A stretch of 64,000 nucleotides of DNA from positions 1 through 64,000 of the forward strand of contig CBDCLS010000004.1 of NCBI GenBank assembly GCA_965218775.1, read 5' to 3'. The translations under genes were made by a program, and so were the position numbers. Source of the DNA: CAUZIZ01 sp965218775 (GTDB lineage Bacteria > Acidobacteriota > UBA6911 > RPQK01 > JAJDTT01). Below the pieces are notes generated by a model that worked only from the letters and a program-made list of their open reading frames with translations, did not search any database and was not told the DNA's origin. Positions 17,872 to 26,794 of this stretch are shown in pieces (the stretch's first letter is position 1; each line of letters opens with the position of its first letter).

Positions 17872-18663
17872 TCACTCGAGGGAAAAGCAGTTCTGTTGTT
17901 CACTAAACTCATCAACTTCACAGTAAACGGCATCCTCGGGCGCGAGGGAGCCCGAGATCACGATATCGCCGTCTGGGACCTTTACCTGCACTTGCACATA
18001 ATTACCCCTGTTTGACTCGTGCTTAAAGCGGACCGTGATCGGGCCAATGTAGTTGCCGCCACGGAACCCATGAGCGTGCATAAACCCGTGCGACGTCACG
18101 TCGGTCGTACACTCCAACTCCAGGCCGTCGCAGTTCACAGCGACGTCCTCCCCACCAACCGTGCCACAAGCGAAACTGGGCTCACCGGCTAGGGGGGAGC
18201 CCTCAGGAAGAGGGTCTGAGGGTGGCGCTCCAGAGAAACTGGCGTTGAACACCTCTACCTGGAGATCGAAGCTGGCGTCGGGATCGTCGGGCCCTCCAAA
18301 CTGAAACTCCCGATCAATTATAGCCCGGGGGCCATGGGCAGAGCACACGGTCAAACCAGGACATCGCAAGGCTAACATTGCCCTCCCGGGGGGGTTGGCG
18401 ATCAAAGTCAGTTCACACGGCACGTCCCGGCGGACCCCCTCCCCGGGCGCGTTTACGCCCGCTGTGAAAGAAACCGGCTGTATTTCATAACAGCCAGGGC
18501 CGCCGGCCTCGTTGCAAAAAGGAGGATCCCCAACAGGGAGGTCGATCATTACAAGCTCCCCAAACAGAGCCCGATACTCTAGCTCTTGACCCAGAGCGCT
18601 GGACCCGGCTAATGCGACAAAGGCCACAGCAACGCCCAACAGTACGATTGTAAATCTGCGCAT
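17872..18663 (-). CDS. Secreted Cys-rich hypothetical protein
   Basis: The 263-residue protein starts after a strong AAGGAGGA site and has a signal peptide with probable cleavage near ALGQ (residue 25). The mature part contains about ten cysteines, including CNEAGGPGCYE and CTTDVTSHG, suggesting disulfides in an exported protein. No family is recognised. It stands alone between MITEs and a group II intron, transcribed against its neighbours. Confidence 0.65.
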   Translation of the reverse strand: MRRFTIVLLGVAVAFVALAGSSALGQELEYRALFGELVMIDLPVGDPPFCNEAGGPGCYEIQPVSFTAGVNAPGEGVRRDVPCELTLIANPPGRAMLALRCPGLTVCSAHGPRAIIDREFQFGGPDDPDASFDLQVEVFNASFSGAPPSDPLPEGSPLAGEPSFACGTVGGEDVAVNCDGLELECTTDVTSHGFMHAHGFRGGNYIGPITVRFKHESNRGNYVQVQVKVPDGDIVISGSLAPEDAVYCEVDEFSEQQNCFSLE

Positions 18664-19044
18664 ATGTTCCTCCTTGACTAAGCACGGGCTTCAGAAAGCC
18701 GATAGATAGTAAGTTGCGTAAGGCTAACAGATCCCCACTCACCTGACCACATGGGAGTTTGCTTTTTTGAGGCTAGTGGATCTCGGCTCCGAGAAGCGGG
18801 TAAAGGCAGGTCTTGGAAGCGAGGCTCTGAGTCCAGATTTTATCTGGAGTCGACGGGGACAGGCGATCTCAAATCAGGAGATATGAATCGGGCGAAAAGC
18901 CACGTCCTCTGGGCGTGGATAGTCCGATTCAAGCGATTTCTTTACTCGCGTGTCAAATCCACCGCTTTCAGGCGGTGGAGAGGTGATCTCAAGATACCGT
19001 CAGAAATCACCCGATCAATGCGAATCTGAACGTCCGCTTTTAGG
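18664..19044. other. Intergenic region with two hairpins
   Basis: No gene seen. Two short hairpins, GCCACG-TCCTCTGGG-CGTGG near 18899 and CCACCGC-TTTCA-GGCGGTGG near 18960, resemble the imperfect terminal palindromes of IS200/IS605 elements, but no transposase lies nearby. 18759-18785 repeats part of 17731-17757. The region ends in the 5' exon of the group II intron. Confidence 0.4.
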
Positions 19045-19474
19045 GTGCGCCGTGGTAAGGCGGCGCCTTCCCAGTGGGTGAAAGTCCCACCCGGCAACCG
19101 CTCCAGCCGGAAGCAACCGGAGCAACTATGGAGGTAACGAAATGGTTGAAGCCTCTGGTGAAGCGAGTCACGAATTGGTGACCGCGCGAGTGTGCAGGCC
19201 GTAACGCGAGTGAACGCTGAGCAAGCCTCGAAAAGGTCGATGCGCAGGCCGACCCGGCTCCTAGACCGGGGAAGGCTGATACGGCTGGGGAAGAGAGCGA
19301 AGCAGGCACCCAGTCGCTGCGCCGGGGTAGTGGCGACAGCATGTACACAAGGGAAGCGCAGGCAACACGGGAAGCCCCTAGGCGTGGTCAGGGATGGCCA
19401 ACCGGAAGCCCGTGAGGGACAGGCCGGGCGCCTGGGGGTGGCGGAGAGGCCCGTAGTACTGAGGAAGCCGGGTA

Positions 19475-19855
19475 ATGCCGGTGGAGGGAAGGAGCCTTAG
19501 TTCAAGACGAATGCAGGACGTAGTGAGGGACCAGGAGATTGGGCAACCTATCAACTCCGAACAGGTTCAGAAACTGCAGAGGGCATTGCACGCGAAAGCG
19601 AAGGCTGAGCCCAGCTATCGCTTCGGCGGTGGCTGGGTGAACTGGCGTCAGACCACGGAGTTGGTGCAGCAGTTGAACCGCGCCTATCGGGCGCTGGACA
19701 ACTACACCGCTCCGCGGTTTCGCCGGTGGCTGCGCCACAAGTACAAGGTCAGGCGACGCCGGGGCGGGATGTATCCACTCTCGCACCTCTACGGGCCCTT
19801 TGGGCTCGTGCGCCTGACCCAACTTGGGCGCGGCGAGCCGTGGGTGAAGGCGTGA
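19475..19855 (+). pseudogene. Internally deleted group II intron-encoded protein, copy 1
   Basis: The 126-residue frame joins the usual N-terminus of a group II intron-encoded protein (IGQPINSEQVQKLQRALHAK, ...KAEPSYRF) directly to the C-terminal end after domain X (NRAYRALDNYTAPRFRRWLR, then YPLSHLYGPFGLVRLTQLG). The catalytic reverse transcriptase is absent. The deletion keeps the frame open. Whether the remnant is translated, for example as an RNA-binding peptide, is unknown; a likely start is the internal ATG at 19511. Confidence 0.75.
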
Positions 19856-19866
19856 GTCTTGTCCGA

Positions 19867-19899
19867 GAGCCGGATGCGGTAGTTCCGCCTGTCCGGTTC
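19867..19899 (+). ncRNA. Group II intron domain V, copy 1
   Basis: A 33-nt hairpin starting GAGCCGGATGCGG with a short loop and closing CCGCC.GTCCGGTTC matches the catalytic domain V consensus. It lies 114 nt before the 3' end of the intron, much farther than usual. Confidence 0.8.
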
Positions 19900-20014
19900 G
19901 ATGAGGAGGATGTGGAAACGGAGTGATGGTCCGGCTATTGAGGCACCGCCAGACGAAAGGGGCGGCAACAGATAGGCCGAACCTTAGACCACCGCGCCAC
20001 ATCCTTACTCTACC

Positions 20015-20153
20015 GAGGGTGTGTGAAAAGTCCAAAACCTCTTTGATTTAGGGGTCTCTTTACCCTTCCTACGACGGAGATCGTGGCTTACACGCGATCC
20101 TATGAAGTCAAAATTTCAAATCCGAAATCATGAATGACTTTTCACACAGCCTC
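20015..20153 (+). mobile_element. 139-bp MITE, copy E
   Basis: The same 139-bp element, lying directly at the 3' junction of group II intron copy 1. Flanking tetranucleotides are TACC and AACC (3 of 4 matching). The undisturbed junction is seen at copy 2 (CTCTACCGAAAGC), which shows that the MITE is absent there. Confidence 0.85.
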
Positions 20154-20227
20154 AACCGAAAGCGGTCATTCGATTGCGCAATGAAATCGGACGCTGTCTC
20201 AGCCTGTCCCGGTCATATATTTAAGCC

Positions 20228-20413
20228 TTAAGAAGTTTCGGGACCATTCTCAGCTACCATACGGTGGGTGAAATTACTCTCCGGCCAGGACCAGCCGCGC
20301 AGGGACGCGTCGCCAAAACAAGCTTCCTCTGGAAAGGCTTTCCTCTGATTCCCTTCTCTCTCCAATGCCCGGTCGAGTATCTCATCGATCTGTTGCCAGC
20401 GTTCAGGCTTCAT
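20228..20413 (-). pseudogene. N-terminal relic of a sigma-linked Ser/Thr kinase
   Basis: The frame starts MKPERWQQIDEILDRALERE and continues to EEACFGDASLRG, the N-terminal segment typical of acidobacterial Ser/Thr kinases encoded after an ECF sigma factor. Homology stops near 20290, where dispersed leader sequence begins, so only about 40 codons remain. Its ATG overlaps the end of the sigma-factor relic just upstream, preserving the usual operon junction. Confidence 0.7.
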
Positions 20414-20600
20414 GGCTCTGCCCCCGACTCAGTTCACGCCAGAGCCAGGCTTTGGCCCTTTTTCCAATCCCGCATCGGAGAGACCGATAAGACTTCAGCC
20501 GCCTCATCCACGCTCAACCCACCAAAGAACCTCAGTTCCACGACCTCACTTTTCCTCGGGTCCGGGCCTGCCAGCACTTTGAGTGCAGGGTGCACCGGGT
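20403..20600 (-). pseudogene. ECF sigma factor, region 4 relic
   Basis: The minus strand reads DPRKSEVVELRFFGGLSVDE, ...AAEVLSVSP, then, after a one-base shift in an A-run near 20460, KAKAWLWRELSRG. This is the region 4 helix-turn-helix and C-terminal signature of the ECF subfamily often paired with Ser/Thr kinases. The 5' part of the gene is missing and the frame is broken, so it is not functional. Confidence 0.75.
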
Positions 20601-20934
20601 CTAATCGCAGCAGTAGTCGCTGCTTTGATTGGCTGGCTGTTGTGAGACTTATTCATGATTCTCTTTGATTGAAACCCGTTGCTTGTATTCTGGTCTCGTT
20701 TTACGATCAGATGATCATGCCTAGCTACTGGGCATACTGGGACAAGCCGGACAAGGAAGTGTGGCAAGTAGCATGTGATTCTCACAACGTGAACCATTTT
20801 CAGTTCAATGCTTTAAATCTAGTTGTCAGCACAGCGATCCGGTTGAGCCTGCAGGTTGCAGTGACCTTGTTTTTTGGTAGAGTTCCTGGCACGGAGAGGT
20901 CCCCGAGACGGAGTTTGAGGTATGAGGAGGTGGC
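20601..20934. other. Intergenic region before the metabolic cluster
   Basis: No supported gene. It ends with a ribosome binding site GAGGAGG directly before the ATG at 20935, so it should hold the promoter of the downstream cluster. Confidence 0.4.
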
Positions 20935-21648
20935 ATGCGACTGCTCTTGATCGGTTGTGAATACGTGGGGACGACTACTCTGGCGGACGGGATTCAACAG
21001 TGGCGTCATAAGGTCATGGGCGAGGGAAAGGGCCTGAGGGCCTACCATGACCACTGGAAGATTCCGGACATAAGCGGTCATCGAGGGCTTGACGACGAGA
21101 ACCTGTTCACACCCGAAGAGCAGGAGCAGATCCTTGCTCTGACCCCCAAGGCCAAGGAGATGATCCAGCGCTATAGCATCACCTACCACATCACGCCCGG
21201 AGCCCTGCGCAACCCGGACTATCTCTCGATTGGCCTCCATATCGAGAATGCCATCTACGCCCAGATGTACTTTGGCTATTACGTGGGCGAACAAGCATGG
21301 GCCCGTCAGGCCATACTGGACCACTTTGAGGAGAGCATCGTCAACCTGGCCCCCGACATGCCGTTGGTATTGCTCAAGGCGTCTCCGGAGACCATCCTGC
21401 GGCGAATGAAGGAGACTCTTCATCCTAATCCTGTCCTGCAAGAAGCTGATATTCAGCGGGCGTTGGACGAGTTCGAGGCGGAGTACGAGAGGTCGGCCAT
21501 CCGCAACAAGTTCACCATCGACACCGACCAGGGGACCCAGGAAGAGACTCTGGAGCGGTTCCTCGAGCAGTTTGAGCCCTACCTGAATGAGAGCGATAAA
21601 CTGCGTATCCTGACCCACCAGTCAAGTCAAAGGGGGGAGTGGATCTAA
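20935..21648 (+). CDS. P-loop NTPase-like protein with altered Walker A motif
   Basis: The 237-residue protein starts five bases after GAGGAGG. Its N-terminus (LLLIGCEYVGTTTLADGI) is placed like a Walker A loop of nucleoside or adenylate kinases, but the invariant lysine position holds Thr (GxxxxGTT rather than GxxxxGKT). Later segments (PLVLLKASPETILRRMKE, then FTIDTDQGTQEETLERFLEQ) fit a small-molecule kinase fold with a lid. It is 3 bp from the oxidoreductase gene, and colinear with the symporter and aldo/keto reductase genes, which suggests work in the same catabolic pathway. Whether it binds ATP at all is uncertain. Confidence 0.65.
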   Translation: MRLLLIGCEYVGTTTLADGIQQWRHKVMGEGKGLRAYHDHWKIPDISGHRGLDDENLFTPEEQEQILALTPKAKEMIQRYSITYHITPGALRNPDYLSIGLHIENAIYAQMYFGYYVGEQAWARQAILDHFEESIVNLAPDMPLVLLKASPETILRRMKETLHPNPVLQEADIQRALDEFEAEYERSAIRNKFTIDTDQGTQEETLERFLEQFEPYLNESDKLRILTHQSSQRGEWI

Positions 21649-21651
21649 GCC

Positions 21652-22698
21652 ATGGCAGATACGGTCAGAGTGGGTATCATCGGGACTGGCAAGATCGCTC
21701 AGGATAGGCACATCCCACTGCTTCAGAAGGTTCCTGATGTGGAGGTCACACAGGCCTGGTCGCGTACGCCGGAGACGGCTCTAGAGGCAGCCCAGCACTT
21801 TGGCATACCGAAGGTGGTGGACCGCTGGGAGCAGATAGTCGAGGCACCGGAGATCGACGCCGTTGTGATCGCGACACCGCCGAACCTCCATTTGCCGGTA
21901 ACCCTGGCTGCCCTGGATTCTGGCAAACACGTCCTCTGCCAGGCCCGGATGGCCCGCAACCTGAGTGAGGCTCGACGGATGTTGGAGGCATCGAGGGCCA
22001 GCGACCTTGTCACCTCGCTGTATGCCGCAGGTTTCGGGCTGAAGGGGGACAAGGTGATGCGCAGGCTTCTCCAGGAAGGCTACCTGGGAGACATCCTGGA
22101 AGTGCGGGTCACGTCTCTGCTCCCAGCCGTTCCCGAGGCCGGTGCCTGGCTGGTGGACCCGGAGGCTGTGGGTGTCAACACAATGATGTTGGGCATCCTG
22201 GCGGAGGTGGTCTACCGTTGGATAGATCCTCCCAGGTCGGTAACCGCGACCACCGGCGAGGACGTATTGGCCGTTCCCCAGTCGCTGTCCGTTTCCGCGG
22301 AGCTGCAGGGAGGGGCCACGGCTAGCTTTCATATGTCGTTCCGGGTCCCCCGGGGCCCGGGAAGCTCTGTCGAGATCTATGGCACACGCGGCGTGCTGGA
22401 TTACAAGCTTCTGGTCGAAAAGCCAGGAGGTCTGGTCGAGGACGAGGAGCTGGTCGGCATGACCGAAGGCGAGACCGCGATGCACCCCATCGAGATACCT
22501 TTAGAAGAGCAGCGTGATCGGACAATGGACGCCGAGTTCATCGAGGCCATCCGCAACGGTACGCCGGTGTCTCCGGACTTCGCCGAGGGCGTCCGTTACA
22601 TGGAGTTCTGCGAGGCGGTCGCCCAGTCGATCTATGAAGGCAGGACGGTATCGATGCCGCCGGAACCCAAGATGGACTCCTGGGGCAGGCCTCTGTAG
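21652..22698 (+). CDS. Gfo/Idh/MocA family oxidoreductase
   Basis: The 348-residue protein has an N-terminal Rossmann fold (VGIIGTGKIAQDRH, residues about 6-19) and the family's NAD-binding strand VVIATPPNLHLP. In most members the next strand carries an EKP motif whose lysine helps catalysis; here the same place reads LCQARMARN, so that lysine is missing. It could be a subclass with different chemistry or a noncatalytic member. Family members oxidise or reduce sugars, inositols and amino sugars. It lies 3 bp after the P-loop gene and 24 bp before the symporter gene, indicating an operon. Confidence 0.85.
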   Translation: MADTVRVGIIGTGKIAQDRHIPLLQKVPDVEVTQAWSRTPETALEAAQHFGIPKVVDRWEQIVEAPEIDAVVIATPPNLHLPVTLAALDSGKHVLCQARMARNLSEARRMLEASRASDLVTSLYAAGFGLKGDKVMRRLLQEGYLGDILEVRVTSLLPAVPEAGAWLVDPEAVGVNTMMLGILAEVVYRWIDPPRSVTATTGEDVLAVPQSLSVSAELQGGATASFHMSFRVPRGPGSSVEIYGTRGVLDYKLLVEKPGGLVEDEELVGMTEGETAMHPIEIPLEEQRDRTMDAEFIEAIRNGTPVSPDFAEGVRYMEFCEAVAQSIYEGRTVSMPPEPKMDSWGRPL

Positions 22699-22722
22699 AG
22701 TGGACCACGCCAGCTGAACACT

Positions 22723-24213
22723 TTGGAACAAGCCAGCTTCGGTACCCTAAACTACGCGGTTCTGGTGGCCTACTTCCTTCTGGTCATCGGGCTGGCCGTG
22801 ATGTTCTCGGGCCGTCAGCAGGACACCGAATCCTATTTTCTGGCGGGTCGACGCATGCCCTGGCTGGCCGTGTCTTTGAGCATGGTGGCGAGCATGCTCA
22901 GCGCCCTCTCCTACCTCGGGTCTCCGGCAGCGGCTTACGAGGACAATGCCTCTCTGATTCTGGCCAGTCCGGCAATGCTTCTCGCCACACCTCTGGTCAT
23001 CGTCCTCTTTTTTCCCATCTACAAGCGGCTCAACGTCACCAGCGTCTACGAATACATCGACAGGCGCTTCGGGACCCAGGCACGGTACGCGGCTTCGGCC
23101 CTGGCGGTGCTCAAGATTCAGGGTTGGCTGGGAATCGCCCTCTTCGCTCCCGCCTTGGCTCTTTCCACCGTTGCCGGGGTGGAGTTGAACCGGGCCATCC
23201 TTCTCATGGGGGTGGTCGCCACGGGCTACACCTGCCTGGGAGGACTGGCCGCCGTGATCTGGACCGACGTGATCCAGTTCTTCGTCCTGACAGCGGGAGC
23301 CGTACTGGTGGCGATCTCACTGATCTGGGGTGTCCCCGGGGGCCTGGATCGAATAACAGGAATCGTCCTGACCGCGGAAAAGCTCGGCCCGGGCGATACC
23401 CGCTTCAGCTTCTCCGAGCCGACTGCTCTCGGTGTCGTTCTATGCTACTTGATCCTGGCCTTCGATTACGGCTGCAACCAGGTAGTCATGCAGCGCCTTT
23501 TCGCTGCCAGGGGCCTCCGTGAGATGGCTCGGGCACTACTTTTCGATCGGGTGCTGGAAATCCTGTTGGGGGCACTTCTCTTGATGATTGGTCTGGGGAT
23601 GTTCGCCTACTTCCAGGTTTTTCCCGAGAGGCTGGCCCAGGGAATCGCCGGGGACCGAATCCTGCCCTTCTACATCATCCACGCCCTGCCGGCAGGCCTG
23701 TCGGGTCTTCTCATCGCCGCTGTCTTTGCGGCGACCATGTCCACGGTGGACTCGGGAATCCACTCCGCGGCCACCCTGATCCAGGTGGATTTCGTGCGTC
23801 CTCTGAGACACCGGCCTTTGACGGAGCGTCAAGGTCTGCGGCTCGCCCGGGTCCTGACGGCAAGCCTGGGTCTGTTGGCGACTGTCACGGCCCTCCTTGT
23901 TTCCGATACCCAGGGGATTCTGGAGACCATGAGCAAGGTTGGCGGCTACACGGCCGCACCCATCACGGCCCTCTTCCTGCTGGGAGTGCTGACCCGGAAG
24001 GGACACTTTCTGGGCTGGTTGGCGGCGACCGCGACGATCACGCTTCCTCTCAGCATCTATGTGCAGCACTTCGCCCAGGTCCACTGGATTTTCTACGGTC
24101 CTGTCTCCCTGCTGAGTTGCCTGGGCGCGTCCTATCTCTACAGTCTCATCCTGAGGCATAAGCTGAGGGAGCCCGAGAATAGGGATCTGACAATCTGGGC
24201 AGATCGAGTCTAA
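22723..24213 (+). CDS. Sodium:solute symporter (SSS family)
   Basis: The 496-residue protein has about 13 hydrophobic segments, beginning LNYAVLVAYFLLVIGLAVMF, and the SSS signatures FLAGRRMPWLAVSLSMVASM near the N-terminus and AAVFAATMSTVDSGIHSAAT in the middle. Such carriers import sugars, amino acids or similar solutes with sodium. The likely start is TTG at 22723; no better start lies upstream after the previous stop. Position after the oxidoreductase suggests uptake of its substrate, probably a sugar or polyol. Confidence 0.9.
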   Translation: MEQASFGTLNYAVLVAYFLLVIGLAVMFSGRQQDTESYFLAGRRMPWLAVSLSMVASMLSALSYLGSPAAAYEDNASLILASPAMLLATPLVIVLFFPIYKRLNVTSVYEYIDRRFGTQARYAASALAVLKIQGWLGIALFAPALALSTVAGVELNRAILLMGVVATGYTCLGGLAAVIWTDVIQFFVLTAGAVLVAISLIWGVPGGLDRITGIVLTAEKLGPGDTRFSFSEPTALGVVLCYLILAFDYGCNQVVMQRLFAARGLREMARALLFDRVLEILLGALLLMIGLGMFAYFQVFPERLAQGIAGDRILPFYIIHALPAGLSGLLIAAVFAATMSTVDSGIHSAATLIQVDFVRPLRHRPLTERQGLRLARVLTASLGLLATVTALLVSDTQGILETMSKVGGYTAAPITALFLLGVLTRKGHFLGWLAATATITLPLSIYVQHFAQVHWIFYGPVSLLSCLGASYLYSLILRHKLREPENRDLTIWADRV

Positions 24214-24458
24214 ATACCGGTTTTAACAATTACGGTCACGTTTCCCAGCGGCACTCTCGTGTTGGGCGCGCGCAGAGGACTGGTACTGGAGGCATCTGTG
24301 TTAGAACTGCTTCTTGAGATGCGAAACACCAACAGGCTGACCAGAGCTACAAAAAAGTATGACGTCGGACAGAAATGAGGGTTGGATCTTGTGGGTCGGT
24401 CTGATCGCGGCACCGGCTCGAGTTGAGTTGTCGTTACTGTCATTTGAGGGGAGGCATC

Positions 24459-25445
24459 GTGGATGAAAGACCACTAGGGCGAACCGGACGCAGCATTAGC
24501 GCCATGGGTCTGGGTACTGGAACCTTGGGGCGTGAGATTGATGAAGAGATGTCTTGGCGAATACTGGACTATGCCGTCGAAAAGGGAATCACATTCCTGG
24601 ACACAGCCGAGTCCTATGGTGGAGGAAACTCTCAGGCCGGGCGGATTGCTTCCTATGGAATCGACGATCATCGCGAAGTCACCCAAGAGATGCACTCATC
24701 GGAGAAGATCATCGGACGCTGGATGAAAGCCCGAGGATGCCGCGGTGAGATTACCCTGTGTACCAAAGTGAGCTCGGGAGCGGGTGCCGAGAACATTCAC
24801 AAGGCACTTGCCGCCAGTCTGGAGCGTTTACAAACGGACTCCACCGATGTTTACAAACTCCACTCCCCGGACCCCAATACTCCCATTGACGAGACCCTTT
24901 CGGCGCTCAACGACGAAATGAATGCGGGCCGAATCGGTGCGATCGGCTGCAGCAACTTCTCCGGCGCTCAACTGCGGGAGGCCCTCAAGGTAAGTCGGTC
25001 GCGTGGTTATCCTCGTTTCGAGATCACCCAGCCTCCCTACAACCTTGCTCAGATGGAGGTCGAAGAGGATCTGTTTCCCCTCTGCCAGGAGGAGGAGATC
25101 GCAGTGACGCCCTACAGCCCCCTGGGTGCCGGGTTCCTGGCAGGAAAATACGCCTCGGCGGATGCTGAACTTCCCCAAGGCACGCGGTTTCATATCGTAC
25201 CGGATCACGGCGACATCTACTTCAAGGACGAAAATTTTCGAATGCTGGAGCGCCTGCGGCAGAAGGCCGACGAGATGGGGCTGCCCATGGTGAGGTTGGC
25301 GATGGCCTTTGTCATGTCTAGCCCCTATGTAACCGCGGCCCTAGTGGGGGCACGCAAATACGACCACATCGATAACGCCCTGGCCTCATACGAGATGGAA
25401 CTGGATCCCGAGCTGCGAGCTGAGATGGCATCCTGGACCCAGTGA
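24459..25445 (+). CDS. Aldo/keto reductase
   Basis: I place the start at GTG 24459, four bases after GAGGGGAGG, which gives 328 residues and the normal N-terminus (RPLGRTGRSISAMGLGTGTL). The catalytic tetrad is visible: Asp and Tyr in FLDTAESYG, Lys in LCTKVSSG, His in YKLHSPD. A C-terminal AKR signature precedes NADPH-binding residues (YVTAALVGARKYDHIDNAL). It should reduce aldehydes or sugars with NADPH in the cytoplasm. It lies 245 bp after the symporter and probably belongs to the same catabolic set, although possibly as its own transcript. Confidence 0.88.
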   Translation: MDERPLGRTGRSISAMGLGTGTLGREIDEEMSWRILDYAVEKGITFLDTAESYGGGNSQAGRIASYGIDDHREVTQEMHSSEKIIGRWMKARGCRGEITLCTKVSSGAGAENIHKALAASLERLQTDSTDVYKLHSPDPNTPIDETLSALNDEMNAGRIGAIGCSNFSGAQLREALKVSRSRGYPRFEITQPPYNLAQMEVEEDLFPLCQEEEIAVTPYSPLGAGFLAGKYASADAELPQGTRFHIVPDHGDIYFKDENFRMLERLRQKADEMGLPMVRLAMAFVMSSPYVTAALVGARKYDHIDNALASYEMELDPELRAEMASWTQ

Positions 25446-25687
25446 CTGAGCGTACTGCGATGAAACGATGAGCAAGATAGAGGCGAACGCCTCGACGCGA
25501 GTGCTGGAGAAAGTCGCGATGAGCTCTTTGTCGGCGAGGTAATTGATCCTGACGATGGGCCAGTGTGGCAGTGGGAAACGCAGATCAAGGCATAACCAAG
25601 CGTTGGACCAGACGGCGCTGTGACACCGTTGTTTGCGCCGCCGGTCAACTTATTCGTTACACCGGCTTCCACAAAAGTTAACCAGCC
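25446..25687. other. Intergenic region
   Basis: About 240 bp without a supported gene or clear motif between the two oxidoreductase genes. Confidence 0.35.
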
Positions 25688-26680
25688 ATGATCATGAAAG
25701 CTGCGTGGTATGAACGGCAGGGTCCTCCTTGCGAGGTGCTCATTATAGGGGAGACGACGACCCCTGAGCCTGAACCGGGGGAGGTTCGCATCCGCGTTAC
25801 CGCTTCCGGTGTCAATCCTGGTGACGTGAAGAAGTGCCAGGACACGTTCGGTTTAGGAATGCCTTACCCGCGTGTGATTCCTCACAGCGACGGGGCTGGC
25901 GTGATCGACGAGGTTGGCGATGGGGTTTCAACCTCGCGCGAAGGAGAGCGTGTATGGTGCTTCGGTGCGCAGAGCTATCGGCCGTTCGGGACGGCCGCCG
26001 AGTACGTCGCGCTACCGTCTGAACAGGCGGTCCCTCTTCCGGACGGCGTCTCGTTTGAGCAGGGAGCGTGCTTGGGCATTCCCGGCATCACCGCTCATCG
26101 CGCCGTCCACATAGCCGGGTCCGTAGACGGGCGTACGGTGCTTGTACAAGGTGGAGCTGGGGCCGTTGGGCAGTGCGCCGTCGGGCTTGCCCGGTCTGCA
26201 GGAGCGCTCGTGATCACAACGGTCCGCTCCGAACGCGATGAGGCTGTTTCGCAGGGGGCGGGCGCGCACCACGTGGTTCGTACAGATGGCCTCTCCGCCG
26301 AGGAGATCGTCGAACGTATCCGTGTTCACGCTCCCGACGGGGTTGATCACATTGTCGAGGTCGTCTTCCACTCGAACATCACGGCGGATGAGAAGCTGCT
26401 GGCATTGGGCGGCTCGATTGCGACGTACGCCACAGGCGACCCGGCACCGGCTATTCCGTTCTGGCCGCTTGTGTTCAAGAATACCCGCCTCTTCTTTCTT
26501 GGGAGCGACGACTTTCCCACCGAGGCGAAAGTGGCCGCGGGACGCGGGCTGAACGAGATACTGGAGGCAGAGTGGCCAGGTTTCGAGGTTGAAGCGCGCT
26601 TTCCGCTTGAGTCCATCGCCGAGGCTCACGAAGCTGTCGAGGAACGGAGGGCATTGGGCCGAGTTGTGGTGGTTCTTTGA
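25688..26680 (+). CDS. Quinone oxidoreductase-like MDR enzyme
   Basis: The 330-residue protein is a medium-chain dehydrogenase/reductase without the zinc cysteines, as in NADPH:quinone reductases. The GroES-like part (ASGVNPGDVKKCQD, then VIPHSDGAGVIDEVGDGV) is followed by the nucleotide-binding motif VQGGAGAVGQCAVGLARSAG (residues about 155-175) and a C-terminal ARFPLESIAEAHEAVEE signature. It should transfer hydride from NADPH to quinones or enones. It starts at the first in-frame ATG; an alternative start is the ATG two codons later. An orphan kinase leader begins immediately after it. Confidence 0.87.
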   Translation: MIMKAAWYERQGPPCEVLIIGETTTPEPEPGEVRIRVTASGVNPGDVKKCQDTFGLGMPYPRVIPHSDGAGVIDEVGDGVSTSREGERVWCFGAQSYRPFGTAAEYVALPSEQAVPLPDGVSFEQGACLGIPGITAHRAVHIAGSVDGRTVLVQGGAGAVGQCAVGLARSAGALVITTVRSERDEAVSQGAGAHHVVRTDGLSAEEIVERIRVHAPDGVDHIVEVVFHSNITADEKLLALGGSIATYATGDPAPAIPFWPLVFKNTRLFFLGSDDFPTEAKVAAGRGLNEILEAEWPGFEVEARFPLESIAEAHEAVEERRALGRVVVVL

Positions 26681-26692
26681 ACCTACCTGGAA

Positions 26693-26792
26693 AATACTAG
26701 ATCTTTGGACTTGGAAGGGCAATCTCACGTGGGCGGCGTATATATTAATCCGAAAGATAGTTGGGACGATTCTTAGCTACCATACGCAACGT
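26693..26792 (-). promoter_or_regulatory. Orphan kinase leader
   Basis: On the minus strand this reads the whole conserved kinase leader (GGTAGCTAAGAAT, CGGATTAATATATACGCC, GAGATTGCCC, CCAAAGATCTAGTATT), but where the kinase start should follow, the MDR gene ends instead. The kinase has been lost or replaced. Confidence 0.65.
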
Positions 26793-26794
26793 AA

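Larger units (their letters stand above)
19045..20013 (+). mobile_element. Group II intron, copy 1 (969 bp, reverse-transcriptase deleted)
   Basis: The element begins with the group II consensus GTGCG and ends in AC. A typical domain V hairpin lies at 19867-19899 (GAGCCGGATGCGG...CCGCCTGTCCGGTTC). The encoded protein has lost its reverse-transcriptase domain (see 19475). It sits between CTTTTAGG and C, in the loop of the GAATGACCGCTT / AAAGCGGTCATTC hairpin repeat, and MITE E follows one base later. It differs from copy 2 (36110-37078) at only a handful of positions, so both spread recently and presumably used an intact maturase elsewhere. Confidence 0.85.

Noticed and set aside
19040..19348. 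102-codon frames within the intron on both strands (19040-19348, 19192-19500 and the copies at 36105 and 36257)
   Set aside because: They lie in the structured RNA part of the group II intron and show no protein family features.
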